The notes: generated by a model not told the origin, from the sequence alone. A DNA stretch of 64,000 nucleotides from Clostridia bacterium (GCA_017429695.1 JAFROK010000001.1:21725-85724), one strand, 5' to 3'; numbered from the stretch's first letter, positions 8,395 through 17,848 are shown. Translations and numbers: made by a program.

Positions 8395-10566
8395 GTGGGA
8401 AAGATTGTGGTGGTGGCCGAGAAACCAAGCGTCGGGCGGGATATTGCCCGGGTGATCGGCTGCGGAACCCGCGGGGACGGATGCCTGATCGGCGACAAAT
8501 ATATCGTCACATGGGCAGTCGGCCATCTGGTGACCCTGGTGGAACCGGATGAGATGGACGAGAAATATAAAAAGTGGCGGTTTGATACGCTGCCGATCCT
8601 GCCGGAGGAGATTCCGCTGAAGGTGATCAGCGGCACAAGGGACCAGTACAGCAAGGTTAAGAAGCTGATCAACGACAAGGAAACCGATTCTCTGATCTGC
8701 GCGACAGACGCGGGGCGGGAAGGCGAGCTGATCTTCCGCTATATATACGAAAAAACCGGATGCAAAAAACCGTTTTCCAGGCTATGGATCTCCTCCATGA
8801 CGGATGAGGCCATCCGGGAGGGATTTGAGCAGATCCGGCCCGGGGCGGATTACGACGGGCTGTATGCCAGCGCCCAGTGCCGCAGCCAGGCGGACTGGCT
8901 GGTGGGCATGAACGCGAGCCGGGCTTTTACACTGAAATACAACGCGCTGCTGAGCGTCGGCCGGGTTCAGACGCCGACGCTGGCGATCCTGGTGAAGCGC
9001 CGGAAGGAGATTGAAAACTTCAAGCCGGAAGGATACTGCACGGTGAACGCCGATTTCGGCGACTACAAGGGGACGTATTTTTCCGAAAAGCTGGAACCGG
9101 ATACCCACCTGAAGACCCGGGCGGAGGCGGACGCGATCGCCGGGGAAGTAAAAGGGAAGGAAGGAAAGGTGATCCTGGCGGAGACGACCCGGAAAAGGGA
9201 TCTGCCGCCGCAGCTGTATGACCTGACCAGCCTGCAGCGGGACGCGAACAAGCAGTTGGGCTTTACAGCGGACAAGACGCTGAAGATTGCCCAGAGCCTG
9301 TATGAAACCCACAAGGCGCTGACCTATCCCCGGACCGACAGCCGCTACCTGCCGCCGGACATGATTCCCCGGGTGATGCAGACGATGAAGCTGCTGCCGG
9401 AAGCGTATCAGCAATACGTGCCCGGCACCCAGCGGGACGGAAAGCTGGCCGTATCGAAGCGGACGATCGACGCGACGAAGGTTACGGATCACCACGCGAT
9501 TATCCCGACCGCCCGGAAAGCGGACATCGGGAAGTTCAGCGAGGATGAGCGGAAACTGTATGACATGGTGGCCCGGCGAATGCTGATTGCGTTCTATCCG
9601 GCCTGCGAATACGACGCGACGAAGGTGGTCACCCGGGTCGGGGAACACGATTTTCGGACCAATGGCCGGGTGATCGTGGACAATGGCTGGCGGGATGTAC
9701 CGGCGATGGAGAACCCGCCAAAGGCCCGGAAGAAGGCCAAGGGCGAGGAGGAAGAGGAAGGCCCGCTGCCGCCGCTGCAGGAGGGCGATACCCGCCTGGT
9801 GAAGGACGCGGCGGTGAAGGAAGACCAGACGAAGCCGCCGCTTCCGCATACGGACGCGAGCCTGCTGGCGGCCATGGAAACGGCCGGCAAGGACCTGGAC
9901 GATGAAGAACTCGTCCGCCAGATGAAGGGCAGCGGCATCGGCACACCGGCCACCCGCGCGGCGATTATTGAACGGCTGCTGAAGGTCGGCTATGCGCAGC
10001 GCCGGGGGAAAACTCTGAACGCGACCGACAAGGGCGTACTGCTGATTGAGATCATGCCGCAGGAGATCGCCAGCCCGGAAATGACCGGGCGGTGGGAGCT
10101 GGCACTGCACGATATCACCGATGGAAAGCAGGATGCCGGGCGGTTTATGGACGGCATCCGGAACATGAGCCGGTTCCTGGTGGAATATGCGAAGAATACG
10201 GCTTCGGCGGTGACGTTCCCGGAGGACGAGCGGCGGAAAAAATATTCCGGCAAGGGAACGGGCAGCGGATATACCCGTACAGTGGTGGAAGGCGCGGTGT
10301 GCCCGGTGTGCGGGAAAGGGAAGATTGAGGAAAGCCCGCGGGCGTTCAACTGCTCCGAAAAGGGATGCGGATGCACGCTGTGGAAGGACTGCCTGACCCG
10401 TGGCGGCGGACCGGAACTGACGGCAAAGCTGGTCAGTATGCTGCTTGAAAAGAAGGAACTGAAGGGATCCACCGGGATCATGAAGATTGCGGACGGGAAT
10501 ATCCAGTTTATTCCGAACGGGAAAGATACGCCGAGTGTAAACCGGTCGATGATTTATAAGAAATAA
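8395..10566 (+). CDS. topB: DNA topoisomerase III
   Basis: A 723-residue type IA topoisomerase of the TopB kind. The N-terminal TOPRIM domain begins KIVVVAEKPSVGRDIARVIG and has the acidic DAGREGELIFRYIYE motif. The catalytic Tyr is in ALTYPRTDSRYLP (about residue 312). A linker near residue 440 is Lys/Glu-rich, and the C-terminus has a Cys-containing segment (CPVCGKGKIEES, NCSEKGCGC) like a zinc ribbon. It starts at GTG 8395 behind AAGGAGGTG; TATAAT (8362-8367) lies upstream with a weak -35. It decatenates DNA and resolves recombination intermediates; in Clostridia TopB copies occur on both chromosomes and mobile elements. The pepF gene follows after 17 bases. Confidence 0.94.
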   Translation: MGKIVVVAEKPSVGRDIARVIGCGTRGDGCLIGDKYIVTWAVGHLVTLVEPDEMDEKYKKWRFDTLPILPEEIPLKVISGTRDQYSKVKKLINDKETDSLICATDAGREGELIFRYIYEKTGCKKPFSRLWISSMTDEAIREGFEQIRPGADYDGLYASAQCRSQADWLVGMNASRAFTLKYNALLSVGRVQTPTLAILVKRRKEIENFKPEGYCTVNADFGDYKGTYFSEKLEPDTHLKTRAEADAIAGEVKGKEGKVILAETTRKRDLPPQLYDLTSLQRDANKQLGFTADKTLKIAQSLYETHKALTYPRTDSRYLPPDMIPRVMQTMKLLPEAYQQYVPGTQRDGKLAVSKRTIDATKVTDHHAIIPTARKADIGKFSEDERKLYDMVARRMLIAFYPACEYDATKVVTRVGEHDFRTNGRVIVDNGWRDVPAMENPPKARKKAKGEEEEEGPLPPLQEGDTRLVKDAAVKEDQTKPPLPHTDASLLAAMETAGKDLDDEELVRQMKGSGIGTPATRAAIIERLLKVGYAQRRGKTLNATDKGVLLIEIMPQEIASPEMTGRWELALHDITDGKQDAGRFMDGIRNMSRFLVEYAKNTASAVTFPEDERRKKYSGKGTGSGYTRTVVEGAVCPVCGKGKIEESPRAFNCSEKGCGCTLWKDCLTRGGGPELTAKLVSMLLEKKELKGSTGIMKIADGNIQFIPNGKDTPSVNRSMIYKK

Positions 10567-10583
10567 CGCAGGAGGAAAAGAAG

Positions 10584-12374
10584 ATGGCAGAAGCGATTCG
10601 GAAGCGGAGCGAAATTGAAGCAAAGTACAAGTGGGACCTGACCCATATTTATCCGACGGATGAAGCATGGGAAGCGGATTTCAAAAAAGTGATGGCGGAC
10701 GTGGATTCCATTTCGGCCTATGACGGGCATGTGGCGGAAAACCCGAAGGCCGCGATCAAGGCCATGCAGGCATTCAACGACCGGATTATGCCGGTGGTGG
10801 AATACGCGTTTTTGCAGAAGGAAGCCGACAACACGGATCCGGCGGCCCAGGGACGGAAGGATATGTCCATGCAGCTGATTGTGGCCGCGATGACCAAAGG
10901 ATCATTCCTGGAACCGGAACTGCAGGCCATGCCGGAGGAAGACCTGAAAGCGCTGATGAATGATCCGGAAATGAAGGACTTTGACGCGATGCTGCGCCAT
11001 GTGCTGCTGGCGAAACCGCATACGCTGCCCAAGGAGCAGGAGCGGCTGATCGCCATGATGGGCGAAGTGGCGGAAGCACCGGGGAATATCTTCTCCGCCC
11101 TGTCGGACGCGGACATGAAGTTCCCGCCGATCAAAATGCCCGATGGCAGCGAACAGGAACTGACGGAGGGCAATTATTCCCTGTTTATCCATTCCACGGA
11201 CCGGGATGTCCGCCGGCAGGCGTTCCACAACATCATGAGCACCTATGAATCCTACGGCAACACCATTGCCGGCACCTACAGCGCCAGCGTGAAGAAGGAC
11301 CAGTTCATGGCCCTGAGCCACAACTATGCATCCGCCCGGGAAGCGGCCATGAAGCCTCTGGAAATTCCGGAATCGGTATACGACAGCCTGATTGAAGCGG
11401 TGCATGAATACCTGCCGGTGCTGCAGGAATACCTGCAGCTGCGGAAAAAGGTTTTTGGCCTGGACGAGCTGCACCTGTATGACCTGTATGCGCCGATGGT
11501 CAGCGATTTCAAAATGGAGCTGCCCTATGAAAAGGCGTTTGACCTGGTGCTGGAAGGCCTGAAACCCATGGGCGACGATTATATTGCCAAGCTGAAGGAA
11601 GCCCGGGACGGCGGATGGATCGATGTGTTCCCCAGCGCGGGCAAGTCCTCCGGCGCGTTCTCTTCCGGGAGCCTGCGGGACGTGCATCCCTATGTGCTGT
11701 TGAACCACAACGACAACCTGGACAGCGCGTTCACCATTGCCCATGAACTGGGCCACAGCATGCACTCCTTCTACAGCAACACGAACCAGCCGTCCGCCAA
11801 GAGCGATTACAGCCTGTTTGTGGCGGAGGTTGCCTCCACCTGCAACGAAGCGGTGATGCAGCGCTATCTGATGGATCATATGGAGGATCCCAAAGGCAAG
11901 GCCTACCTGCTGAACTATCTGCTGGAACAGTTCCGGACAACGGTGTTCCGCCAGACCATGTTTGCGGAATTTGAAAAGATCAGCCACGAAATGGCGCAGC
12001 AGGGGATTCCGCTGACGAAGGAAAGCCTGTCCGAAGCATATTTCAAACTGAACGAGCAGTATTACGGTGAAACCTGCTTCATGGATCCGGAAATCGCCAG
12101 CGAGTGGATGCGGATTCCGCATTTCTACCGCGCATTCTACGTATACGTATACGCCACCGGCCTGTGCGCCGCGATCTCCCTGAGCGAGAAGATCCTGAAC
12201 GAGGGCAAACCCGCCGTGGATGATTACCGCAAATTCCTGAGCGCCGGATGCAGCGTGCCGCCGATTGAAGCGCTGAAGCTGGCCGGGATTGATATGTCCT
12301 CTCCGGAACCGGTGCGCAAGGCGCTTGAAGTGTTCAAGGAGACGGTACGCAAAATGAAAGAGGTGTTGGGATGA
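10584..12374 (+). CDS. pepF: Oligoendopeptidase F (M3 zinc metallopeptidase)
   Basis: A 596-residue M3B peptidase with the zinc motif HELGH (TIAHELGHSMHSFYS, around residues 387-391) and the downstream Glu helix (FVAEVASTCNEAVMQ). It has the usual family length and ends, is cytosolic with no signal peptide, and would cleave oligopeptides of roughly 7-17 residues. SD GGAGG sits before the ATG. Its stop overlaps the start of the epimerase gene (ATGA), so the two are in one transcript with topB. Confidence 0.94.
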   Translation: MAEAIRKRSEIEAKYKWDLTHIYPTDEAWEADFKKVMADVDSISAYDGHVAENPKAAIKAMQAFNDRIMPVVEYAFLQKEADNTDPAAQGRKDMSMQLIVAAMTKGSFLEPELQAMPEEDLKALMNDPEMKDFDAMLRHVLLAKPHTLPKEQERLIAMMGEVAEAPGNIFSALSDADMKFPPIKMPDGSEQELTEGNYSLFIHSTDRDVRRQAFHNIMSTYESYGNTIAGTYSASVKKDQFMALSHNYASAREAAMKPLEIPESVYDSLIEAVHEYLPVLQEYLQLRKKVFGLDELHLYDLYAPMVSDFKMELPYEKAFDLVLEGLKPMGDDYIAKLKEARDGGWIDVFPSAGKSSGAFSSGSLRDVHPYVLLNHNDNLDSAFTIAHELGHSMHSFYSNTNQPSAKSDYSLFVAEVASTCNEAVMQRYLMDHMEDPKGKAYLLNYLLEQFRTTVFRQTMFAEFEKISHEMAQQGIPLTKESLSEAYFKLNEQYYGETCFMDPEIASEWMRIPHFYRAFYVYVYATGLCAAISLSEKILNEGKPAVDDYRKFLSAGCSVPPIEALKLAGIDMSSPEPVRKALEVFKETVRKMKEVLG

Positions 12375-13465
12375 ACCGCAAGATCATGCTGGTTTTCGGC
12401 ACGCGGCCGGAAGCCATCAAAATGTGCCCCCTGGTGCTGGAACTGAAAAAGCGGAAAGATGTGGAAACTGTGGTGTGCGTGACCGGACAGCATCGGAGCA
12501 TGCTGCAGCAGGTGCTGGACGCTTTCAATGTAACGCCGGATTACGACCTGCACATTATGAAGGACCGGCAGACGCTGTTTGACATCACCACGGGCGTGCT
12601 GACCGGCATGCGGGAAGTGCTGGAGAAGGAAAAGCCGGATGTGGTACTGGTGCACGGCGATACGAGCACCACCTTCGCTACCGCGCTGACCTGTTATTAT
12701 ATGCAGATTCCGGTGGGCCATGTGGAAGCCGGCCTGCGCACCTATGACGTTTATTCCCCATATCCGGAGGAATTCAACCGGCAGGCCACCGGGATTGTGA
12801 CCCGGTACCATTTCGCGCCGACCCCGCTGAGCCGGGACAACCTGCTGCGGGAGGGCAAGAATCCGGACCATATCTTCGTGACAGGCAATACGGTGATTGA
12901 CGCGCTGAAGACCACCGTGCGGGCGGACTATACCCATCCGGAACTGGAGTGGGCGGCCGGCAGCCGGCTGATCCTGCTGACGGCGCACCGCCGGGAAAAC
13001 CTGGGCGAACCGATGCACCATATGTTCCGGGCGATCCGCCGCGTGATTGAGGAACATCCGGACGTGAAAGCACTGTATCCGATCCATATGAACCCGGTGG
13101 TCCGGGAAGCGGCCGCGCAGGAACTGGACGGATGCGACCGGATCCGGCTGATTGAACCGCTGGAAGTGCTGGACTGCCATAACCTGATGGCCCGCAGCTA
13201 CCTGATCCTGACGGACAGCGGCGGCATCCAGGAGGAAGCGCCGAGCCTGGGCAAGCCTGTGCTGGTGATGCGGGACGTGACCGAACGGCCGGAAGGCATC
13301 GACGCCGGCACGCTGAAACTGGTCGGTACCGAAGAGGAAACCATTTACCGCGAGTTCAGCCGGCTGCTGGACGACAAGGCCGCCTATGACGCTATGGCGC
13401 ATGCCGAGAATCCCTACGGGGACGGGCATGCCTGCGAGCGGATTGCGGATATCCTTTGCAAGTGA
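12371..13465 (+). CDS. wecB: UDP-N-acetylglucosamine 2-epimerase (non-hydrolysing)
   Basis: A 364-residue protein beginning KIMLVFGTRPEAIKMCP, the family hallmark. It also has HGDTSTTFATAL, HVEAGLRTYD, LTAHRRENLG and LTDSGGIQEEAPSLGKPVL. It interconverts UDP-GlcNAc and UDP-ManNAc, giving ManNAc for teichoic acid linkage units or other wall polymers. MnaA is the Gram-positive name of the same enzyme. It lies between pepF (ATGA overlap) and a pyruvyl transferase-like gene, pointing to cell-surface polysaccharide synthesis. Confidence 0.95.
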   Translation: MNRKIMLVFGTRPEAIKMCPLVLELKKRKDVETVVCVTGQHRSMLQQVLDAFNVTPDYDLHIMKDRQTLFDITTGVLTGMREVLEKEKPDVVLVHGDTSTTFATALTCYYMQIPVGHVEAGLRTYDVYSPYPEEFNRQATGIVTRYHFAPTPLSRDNLLREGKNPDHIFVTGNTVIDALKTTVRADYTHPELEWAAGSRLILLTAHRRENLGEPMHHMFRAIRRVIEEHPDVKALYPIHMNPVVREAAAQELDGCDRIRLIEPLEVLDCHNLMARSYLILTDSGGIQEEAPSLGKPVLVMRDVTERPEGIDAGTLKLVGTEEETIYREFSRLLDDKAAYDAMAHAENPYGDGHACERIADILCK

Positions 13466-13498
13466 TCAGTTGTCAGTTATCAGCTGTCAGTTTTCAGA
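13464..13498 (+). repeat. Array of five imperfect 7-base repeats
   Basis: Starting within the wecB stop codon, five units of the form (T/G)NTCAG(T/C/A) follow head to tail: gatcagt, tgtcagt, tatcagc, tgtcagt, tttcaga. This is a tandem heptamer array of the CAGTTAT/CAGTTGT type. Confidence 0.8.
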
Positions 13499-13522
13499 TG
13501 ATGCGAGGCAGGAGGTGGCGGT

Positions 13523-14638
13523 TTGGCGAAGGTTGGCGTGATTACTTTCCTGCATAATGACAATTACGGATCGTCGCTGCAGGCTTATGCCCTGCAGCGG
13601 ACGATCCGGGATATGGGGCATGACTGCGAACACCTGGACTACCTGCCGGACAGCCGGGAGAAAATCCGGAATATGCTCCACAGCGGAAACGACATGAAGC
13701 TGATCCTGGACGGAATCCGGAAACGTTCCGTGAAGGCCGGACAGCAGGGCGCCCGGGTGAAGAGCAGCGCGATACCGGCTTTTTATGAGAAATGCATGCA
13801 GCTGAGTTCGGTATGCCATAACCAGGCAGAGCTGCAGGCGGCCGCGGAAAAATATGATGTACTGGTTTGCGGCAGCGACCAGATCTGGAATCCGGTGTGG
13901 CTGAACCCGGCCTATTTCCTGACGTTTGCGCCGGAAGGAAAACGGAAAATCGCCTACGCTGCCAGCCTGGGAATCAGCAGGCTGCCAGCGGAAGCCAAGA
14001 TACAAAAAATCCGGAAATGGACGGAAGGGTTTGACGCTGTTTCCGTTCGGGAAAAGGAAGGCGCAGCCCTGCTGAAAAAGATGACGGGGCTGGAAGCAGA
14101 AGTCATGCCGGATCCGGTATGCCTGCTTTCCCGGGAAGAATGGGCGGAAGCGGCGGCCTCCGCGCCGGAAGGAGAGCCATATCTGCTGTGCTACTTTATC
14201 GGAGAAAACGACGCCTACTGGGACCAGGTGCGACATCTGGAGCTTCAGACGGGGCTGCGGGTGCTGGTGATGCCGGTGACGGCCGGCAGCTACCAGAGCG
14301 GTTTCCAGCTTCTGGACGGCGCCGGGCCGGAAGAATTCCTGGGCGCGGTGAAAAATGCGGCCATGCTCTGTACCGACAGTTTCCACGGACTGGCGTTCGG
14401 AACGATCTTCGGGGTGAAGACCGAACTGATTCGGCGTTACCGGGAAGACGATCCGGAAAGTAAAAACAGCCGCGTGGATCATTTCCGGCGGCTGACAGCA
14501 GAAAAGGGAATGGACGAGATCCGGCGGGAAGGCCGGGAATGGTTGGAAAAAGCAATCGGAGGAGATTCTAGCTCTGCATGTGATCTGTTACCCGAATCAG
14601 CAGATTCGGACAGATCATCATCGCTTCGCTCAGAATGA
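13523..14638 (+). CDS. Polysaccharide pyruvyl transferase family protein
   Basis: A 371-residue protein of the PF04230 (CsaB-like) family, whose members add pyruvyl ketals to cell-wall or exopolysaccharide sugars. The N-terminus GVITFLHNDNYGSSLQAYAL is the typical first strand and glycine turn. CGSDQIWNPVWLNPAYF, DPVCLL and CTDSFHGLAFGTIFG are family signatures. It starts at TTG 13523 behind a strong AGGAGGTGG site. The last 22 residues (from about SSACDLLPE) are Ser/Asp-rich and encoded by a dispersed repeat element, so the native C-terminus was probably extended by repeat insertion. Neighbouring wecB and two GT2 genes suggest one surface-glycan locus. Confidence 0.85.
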   Translation: MAKVGVITFLHNDNYGSSLQAYALQRTIRDMGHDCEHLDYLPDSREKIRNMLHSGNDMKLILDGIRKRSVKAGQQGARVKSSAIPAFYEKCMQLSSVCHNQAELQAAAEKYDVLVCGSDQIWNPVWLNPAYFLTFAPEGKRKIAYAASLGISRLPAEAKIQKIRKWTEGFDAVSVREKEGAALLKKMTGLEAEVMPDPVCLLSREEWAEAAASAPEGEPYLLCYFIGENDAYWDQVRHLELQTGLRVLVMPVTAGSYQSGFQLLDGAGPEEFLGAVKNAAMLCTDSFHGLAFGTIFGVKTELIRRYREDDPESKNSRVDHFRRLTAEKGMDEIRREGREWLEKAIGGDSSSACDLLPESADSDRSSSLRSE

Positions 14639-14640
14639 CA
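14613..14640 (+). repeat. Dispersed repeat, copy A (CGCTCAGAATGACA type)
   Basis: The sequence ending TCGCTTCGCTCAGAATGACA is a diverged copy of the element at 19801 and 32484. It runs over the stop codon of the pyruvyl transferase gene. Confidence 0.7.
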
Positions 14641-14662
14641 GAAAAAATCGGAACAGTAAACG

Positions 14663-14693
14663 AAAAAAGCCCGCCTGGTGCACAACAGGCGGG
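14663..14693 (-). terminator. Terminator of rpmB
   Basis: CCCGCCTG (14670-14677) and CAGGCGGG (14686-14693) form a stem; on the minus strand it is followed by a run of six T (14663-14668). Confidence 0.85.
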
Positions 14694-14713
14694 ACTTAAT
14701 TTCGCTCAGGGGC

Positions 14714-14926
14714 TCAGGCCTCTTCGTGAATCTTGGGAAGAGCGCGCTGCACATTGCCGCTGCGGAGGCAACGGGTGCATACGTTCATCCGGCGGGCAGA
14801 ACCGTTGACCATCACGCGGACACTCTGCACATTGGGCGCCCAGATACGATGGCTCTTGCGGTTGGAATGGCTGACGTTGTTACCGTTCAGCGTGCCCTTT
14901 TCGCAAATCTGACAAAACTTACCCAT
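14714..14926 (-). CDS. rpmB: 50S ribosomal protein L28
   Basis: A 70-residue L28 of the zinc-binding (C+) form: CQIC near the N-terminus and CTRC in NVCTRCLRSG. The stretch GNNVSHSNRKSHRIWAPNVQ is the family signature. Monocistronic with its own promoter, AGGAGG site and terminator, as usual in Firmicutes. Confidence 0.96.
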   Translation of the reverse strand: MGKFCQICEKGTLNGNNVSHSNRKSHRIWAPNVQSVRVMVNGSARRMNVCTRCLRSGNVQRALPKIHEEA

Positions 14927-14972
14927 GGAAATCCTCCTCCTTACTGGAGAGTGTTACACATCAAGCTTATCT

Positions 14973-15001
14973 AAGATATCACAAGCAAAAAGAAAATGCA
15001 A
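14973..15001 (-). promoter_or_regulatory. Promoter of rpmB
   Basis: Minus-strand TTGCAT (14996-15001), 17-base spacer, TATCTT (14973-14978). Confidence 0.55.
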
Positions 15002-15015
15002 GCAGAAATTTGGGT

Positions 15016-15948
15016 TTATCCGAAAAGAATCTGGCCGAGGCGGGTGACGGGGCTCTGCATGGTGCAGCCGAGGCGGCGGACGGCCAGGACGCGGGGAATT
15101 TTCCGCATATGGCGGGTGGCCAGATAATCCTCGGCAGTTTTCCGGGCTTCGGCGGGCAGGAGATCTCCGTACAGGCGGCAGAAGACCTGGGTATGGGTAT
15201 AGGTCAGCAGGATCCGGCGCTTTGCTTTCTGCCGGGCACCGAGGGCCCGGAACGCACGAACCAGCAGGCCGGACTGGCTGGCGCCGATGGCGTTGTCTCC
15301 GTGCTGCCGGTAAGCGGTCAGCTGCTGATTCACAAACACGACATGGCCGAAGGAAGCCGCCGTGAGGGCGATAAACCAGTCGTGCATAAAGAGTTCCTTG
15401 GATTTGCCGTGTTCCGCGATCAGGCGGCACAGGGGACGGTTCATGACCAGCGTGCAGCCGGTGACGTTGTTCTGGACGAGCAGGCGGGGCAGGGTGACCG
15501 CGCCGGGATCCCATCCCTGGTGGCGGAAAAAGCTGTCTCCGATGGGGGTACCATCGTCATCTGTCAGGGAACAGTCGGAATGCACCAGGATCGGCGTATC
15601 CGCGCCGTACTGCCGGACGGCCTCGGACATGGCCTGCTTTAAGACGGCGACCTTTTCGGGCATCCAGACATCATCATGATCGCAGAGGAAGACATAATCC
15701 GCGTCCGCCTGGCGAATCAGGGACAGGAAATTGCCGGCCGCGCCGAAATGCCGACCGGACTCTGCGGCAGGAACGAAGCGGGAATCCTCGCGGTAAAGGG
15801 CTTCCAGGATGGCCGGGGTTCCGTCATCGGAACCGTCGTCCTGAATCAGAACGCAAAAATCACCGTCCGTCTGGGCTTTCAGGGAATCCAGCAGGGACGG
15901 CAGGTGTTTTTCGCCGTTATAGACAGCCAGGAGAATCAGCGTGTTCAC
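15016..15948 (-). CDS. Family 2 glycosyltransferase
   Basis: A 310-residue GT2 (GT-A fold) enzyme. It begins MVNTLILLAVYNGEKHLPSL and has LIQDDGSDDGT and the metal-binding FLCDHDDVWMPEK (DxD-like). This subgroup resembles rhamnosyl/galactosyl transferases of surface polysaccharide loci. I start it at GTG 15948: a GGGGGA site lies seven bases upstream, and GTGA overlaps the stop of the preceding glycosyltransferase. Longer in-frame starts lie inside that gene. Hydrophobic segments near the C-terminus are weak. Acceptor and sugar unknown. Confidence 0.88.
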   Translation of the reverse strand: MNTLILLAVYNGEKHLPSLLDSLKAQTDGDFCVLIQDDGSDDGTPAILEALYREDSRFVPAAESGRHFGAAGNFLSLIRQADADYVFLCDHDDVWMPEKVAVLKQAMSEAVRQYGADTPILVHSDCSLTDDDGTPIGDSFFRHQGWDPGAVTLPRLLVQNNVTGCTLVMNRPLCRLIAEHGKSKELFMHDWFIALTAASFGHVVFVNQQLTAYRQHGDNAIGASQSGLLVRAFRALGARQKAKRRILLTYTHTQVFCRLYGDLLPAEARKTAEDYLATRHMRKIPRVLAVRRLGCTMQSPVTRLGQILFG

Positions 15949-16715
15949 CAGGTGATCCCCCATTTCATGAAATACTTGATGGCAGAGCGGATCTGGCGCA
16001 TGCGGCCTTTGGACGTCCGCGTATTTTCCCGGGCCCAGCGGTGTGTGACGCACATGGCGGGATGGTAAACAATGCTGCCCAGCCGACGATCCAGGACGCG
16101 GCGGCTGAGATCGGAATCCTCCTGATACAGGAAGAAGCGGGGATCAAACCCGTTCAGCTGGCGGAAAACGTCCGTCCGGATCAGGAGGAAGCAGCCGGTG
16201 GCGAACTCCACGGGAATCGGCGCGGTGATGACCATGCCGGCCAGGGTAAAATCCTGCCGCCAGCGGCGGAAGATACCGCCGAATTTTTCGAACAGGCCGC
16301 CCAGCAGGTAGTGAACCGCGATCCGCTTTTTCGGAAGGAACTGCTCCGTTCCGTCTTCATTCAGGACCCGGGGCGTGAGGATGGCAATGTTCGGATGTGC
16401 CTCCATATAGGCGATCATCTTTTTCAGCAGGGACGGATCAAAAACGACGTCCGGGTTCATCATCAGGTGGTATTTGCTCTGGAGATAGGGAAGGACGGCA
16501 TTGTTGGCCCGGCCGAAGCCGACGTTTTTCCGCTGGGAGAGCACCGTGATCCCGGGGTACGCCCATTTCAGGCGCTCGGCAGTGACCTCCTCCGGGGAGT
16601 TGTCCACGAGGAAAACATCGACCTCGATATCCGCATTCTGGATGCAGTTCAGGGCCTGGAAGACTTCATCTCCGCACTTGTAGAGCACGATACACGTTGA
16701 CAGCATTGCGGGCAT
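15945..16715 (-). CDS. Family 2 glycosyltransferase (rhamnosyltransferase-like)
   Basis: A 256-residue GT2 enzyme. STCIVLYKCGDEVFQAL opens the nucleotide-binding fold, VDNSPEE and SQRKNVGFGRANN follow, and HLMMNPDVVFD holds the metal site. LNGFDPRFFLYQEDSDLSRR is the acceptor-side signature of WbbL/RfbF-type transferases. Start ATG 16715 has an AAGGAGGAAGG site. Coupled by GTGA to the second GT2 gene. With wecB and the pyruvyl transferase across rpmB it points to a small surface-glycan locus. Confidence 0.88.
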   Translation of the reverse strand: MPAMLSTCIVLYKCGDEVFQALNCIQNADIEVDVFLVDNSPEEVTAERLKWAYPGITVLSQRKNVGFGRANNAVLPYLQSKYHLMMNPDVVFDPSLLKKMIAYMEAHPNIAILTPRVLNEDGTEQFLPKKRIAVHYLLGGLFEKFGGIFRRWRQDFTLAGMVITAPIPVEFATGCFLLIRTDVFRQLNGFDPRFFLYQEDSDLSRRVLDRRLGSIVYHPAMCVTHRWARENTRTSKGRMRQIRSAIKYFMKWGITW

Positions 16716-16745
16716 GGGGCCTTCCTCCTTCCGGATGTTTGTTCG

Positions 16746-16751
16746 ATTATA
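16746..16751 (-). promoter_or_regulatory. Probable -10 box for the two glycosyltransferase genes
   Basis: TATAAT on the minus strand about 30 bases before the ATG at 16715. The -35 is a poor T-rich match, so only the -10 is supported. Confidence 0.45.
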
Positions 16752-16852
16752 CCATAAGACCGGCGGAAAGAAAAAGTGGAAATTGAACGTTATTAATGAT
16801 ATACTCACTTGTACCGCGGCTCCGACGGCGGGATTATGATTGGAAGAAGGTT

Positions 16853-17848
16853 TTGCATCTGAGTAAGTTTGCAGTATTTGTTGACCTGGAGAACTGCGGC
16901 GCCAAGGTGGCGACGCTGAACAGCATCCTGGAAAAAGTAAAGATCCGCGGGGATATCCTGCTGGGCAAAGTATACGGATATACCGATAAGTTCGGCGACC
17001 TGAAAGAGGTGCTGCTGAGCAATACATTCACGGTGGTGCCGAGCCTGCGCTACGGCATCAGCCAGAAAAACAACGCGGATATCCAGCTGGTGATTGACGC
17101 GCTGGAAGTGGCATACAAGAACGACCTGATCGACAGTTTCTGCATCGTTTCCGGTGACAGCGACTACACCCCGCTGGTGGGCCGGCTGAAGAGCATGGGC
17201 AAGTTTGTGCTGGGCATCAGCCGGAGCGAAGCGGCCAGCAATATATTCATCAACGCCTGCAACGAATTCCAGTTCCTGGAAAGCGTAGGCAAGCGGAATG
17301 TGGAGAAACCCCGGAAGCAGCGGACGGCGAGCGCCAGCGAGGAAACAGCGGATGAAAACGAGCTGAACAAGCTGCTGACGACGGTACTGGAGGAACAGGA
17401 CCGGGATGAGATTTACGCCAGCGAGCTGAAGGGAACCCTGATGCGCCTGCGGCCGGACTTCAATGAAAAAGCCTATGGCTGCGCCACGTTCTATAAGCTG
17501 CTGATGAAGCTGGCCAACAAGTTTGGCGACCTGCGGGTTCACAATGACAACTTTGACGTCATGGTCGGGCTGAACAACTCCAGTGAGAGTCCGGAAGCCA
17601 TTCCGCAGCTGACCCGTGAAAACTGGCGGGAAGCTTTTGCCGCCCAGATTCGTGCTTATAAGGAGGGCGGATTTGACCGGGTGAATCCCTCCATCCTGAA
17701 AGCGGATATCATTACCGCTTATCCGGATTTCAACGAGAGGGCCATCGGCTTCAAACGCTTCTCCGACGTGATGAAGCAGCTCGAAAAGGACGGGCTGGTT
17801 GTTGTCGAGATGGATGAGCAGAAAACCATGCTGATCAAACTCTTATAA
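16853..17848 (+). CDS. NYN-domain putative RNase with two OST-HTH (LOTUS) domains
   Basis: About 331 residues. The N-terminal NYN (PIN-like, LabA/DUF88) domain shows all acidic elements: FAVFVDLENCG, NNADIQLVIDALE and CIVSGDSDYTPLV. Two winged-helix OST-HTH/LOTUS domains follow (about residues 165-240 and 255-330; YASELKGTLMRLRPDFNEKA and NPSILKADIITAYPDFNERA). These proteins are thought to bind and cut RNA. The start is uncertain: ATG 16796 lacks a ribosome site, TTG 16853 lies too close to AAGAAGG, and CTG 16859 has the best spacing and gives the usual short start. A GTG-start membrane protein gene follows after 15 bases. Confidence 0.85.
   Translation: MHLSKFAVFVDLENCGAKVATLNSILEKVKIRGDILLGKVYGYTDKFGDLKEVLLSNTFTVVPSLRYGISQKNNADIQLVIDALEVAYKNDLIDSFCIVSGDSDYTPLVGRLKSMGKFVLGISRSEAASNIFINACNEFQFLESVGKRNVEKPRKQRTASASEETADENELNKLLTTVLEEQDRDEIYASELKGTLMRLRPDFNEKAYGCATFYKLLMKLANKFGDLRVHNDNFDVMVGLNNSSESPEAIPQLTRENWREAFAAQIRAYKEGGFDRVNPSILKADIITAYPDFNERAIGFKRFSDVMKQLEKDGLVVVEMDEQKTMLIKLL

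Noticed and set aside
8782-10668. A 628-codon open frame opposite topB
   Set aside because: The plus-strand topB has all family motifs; the minus-strand protein has none and no ribosome site.
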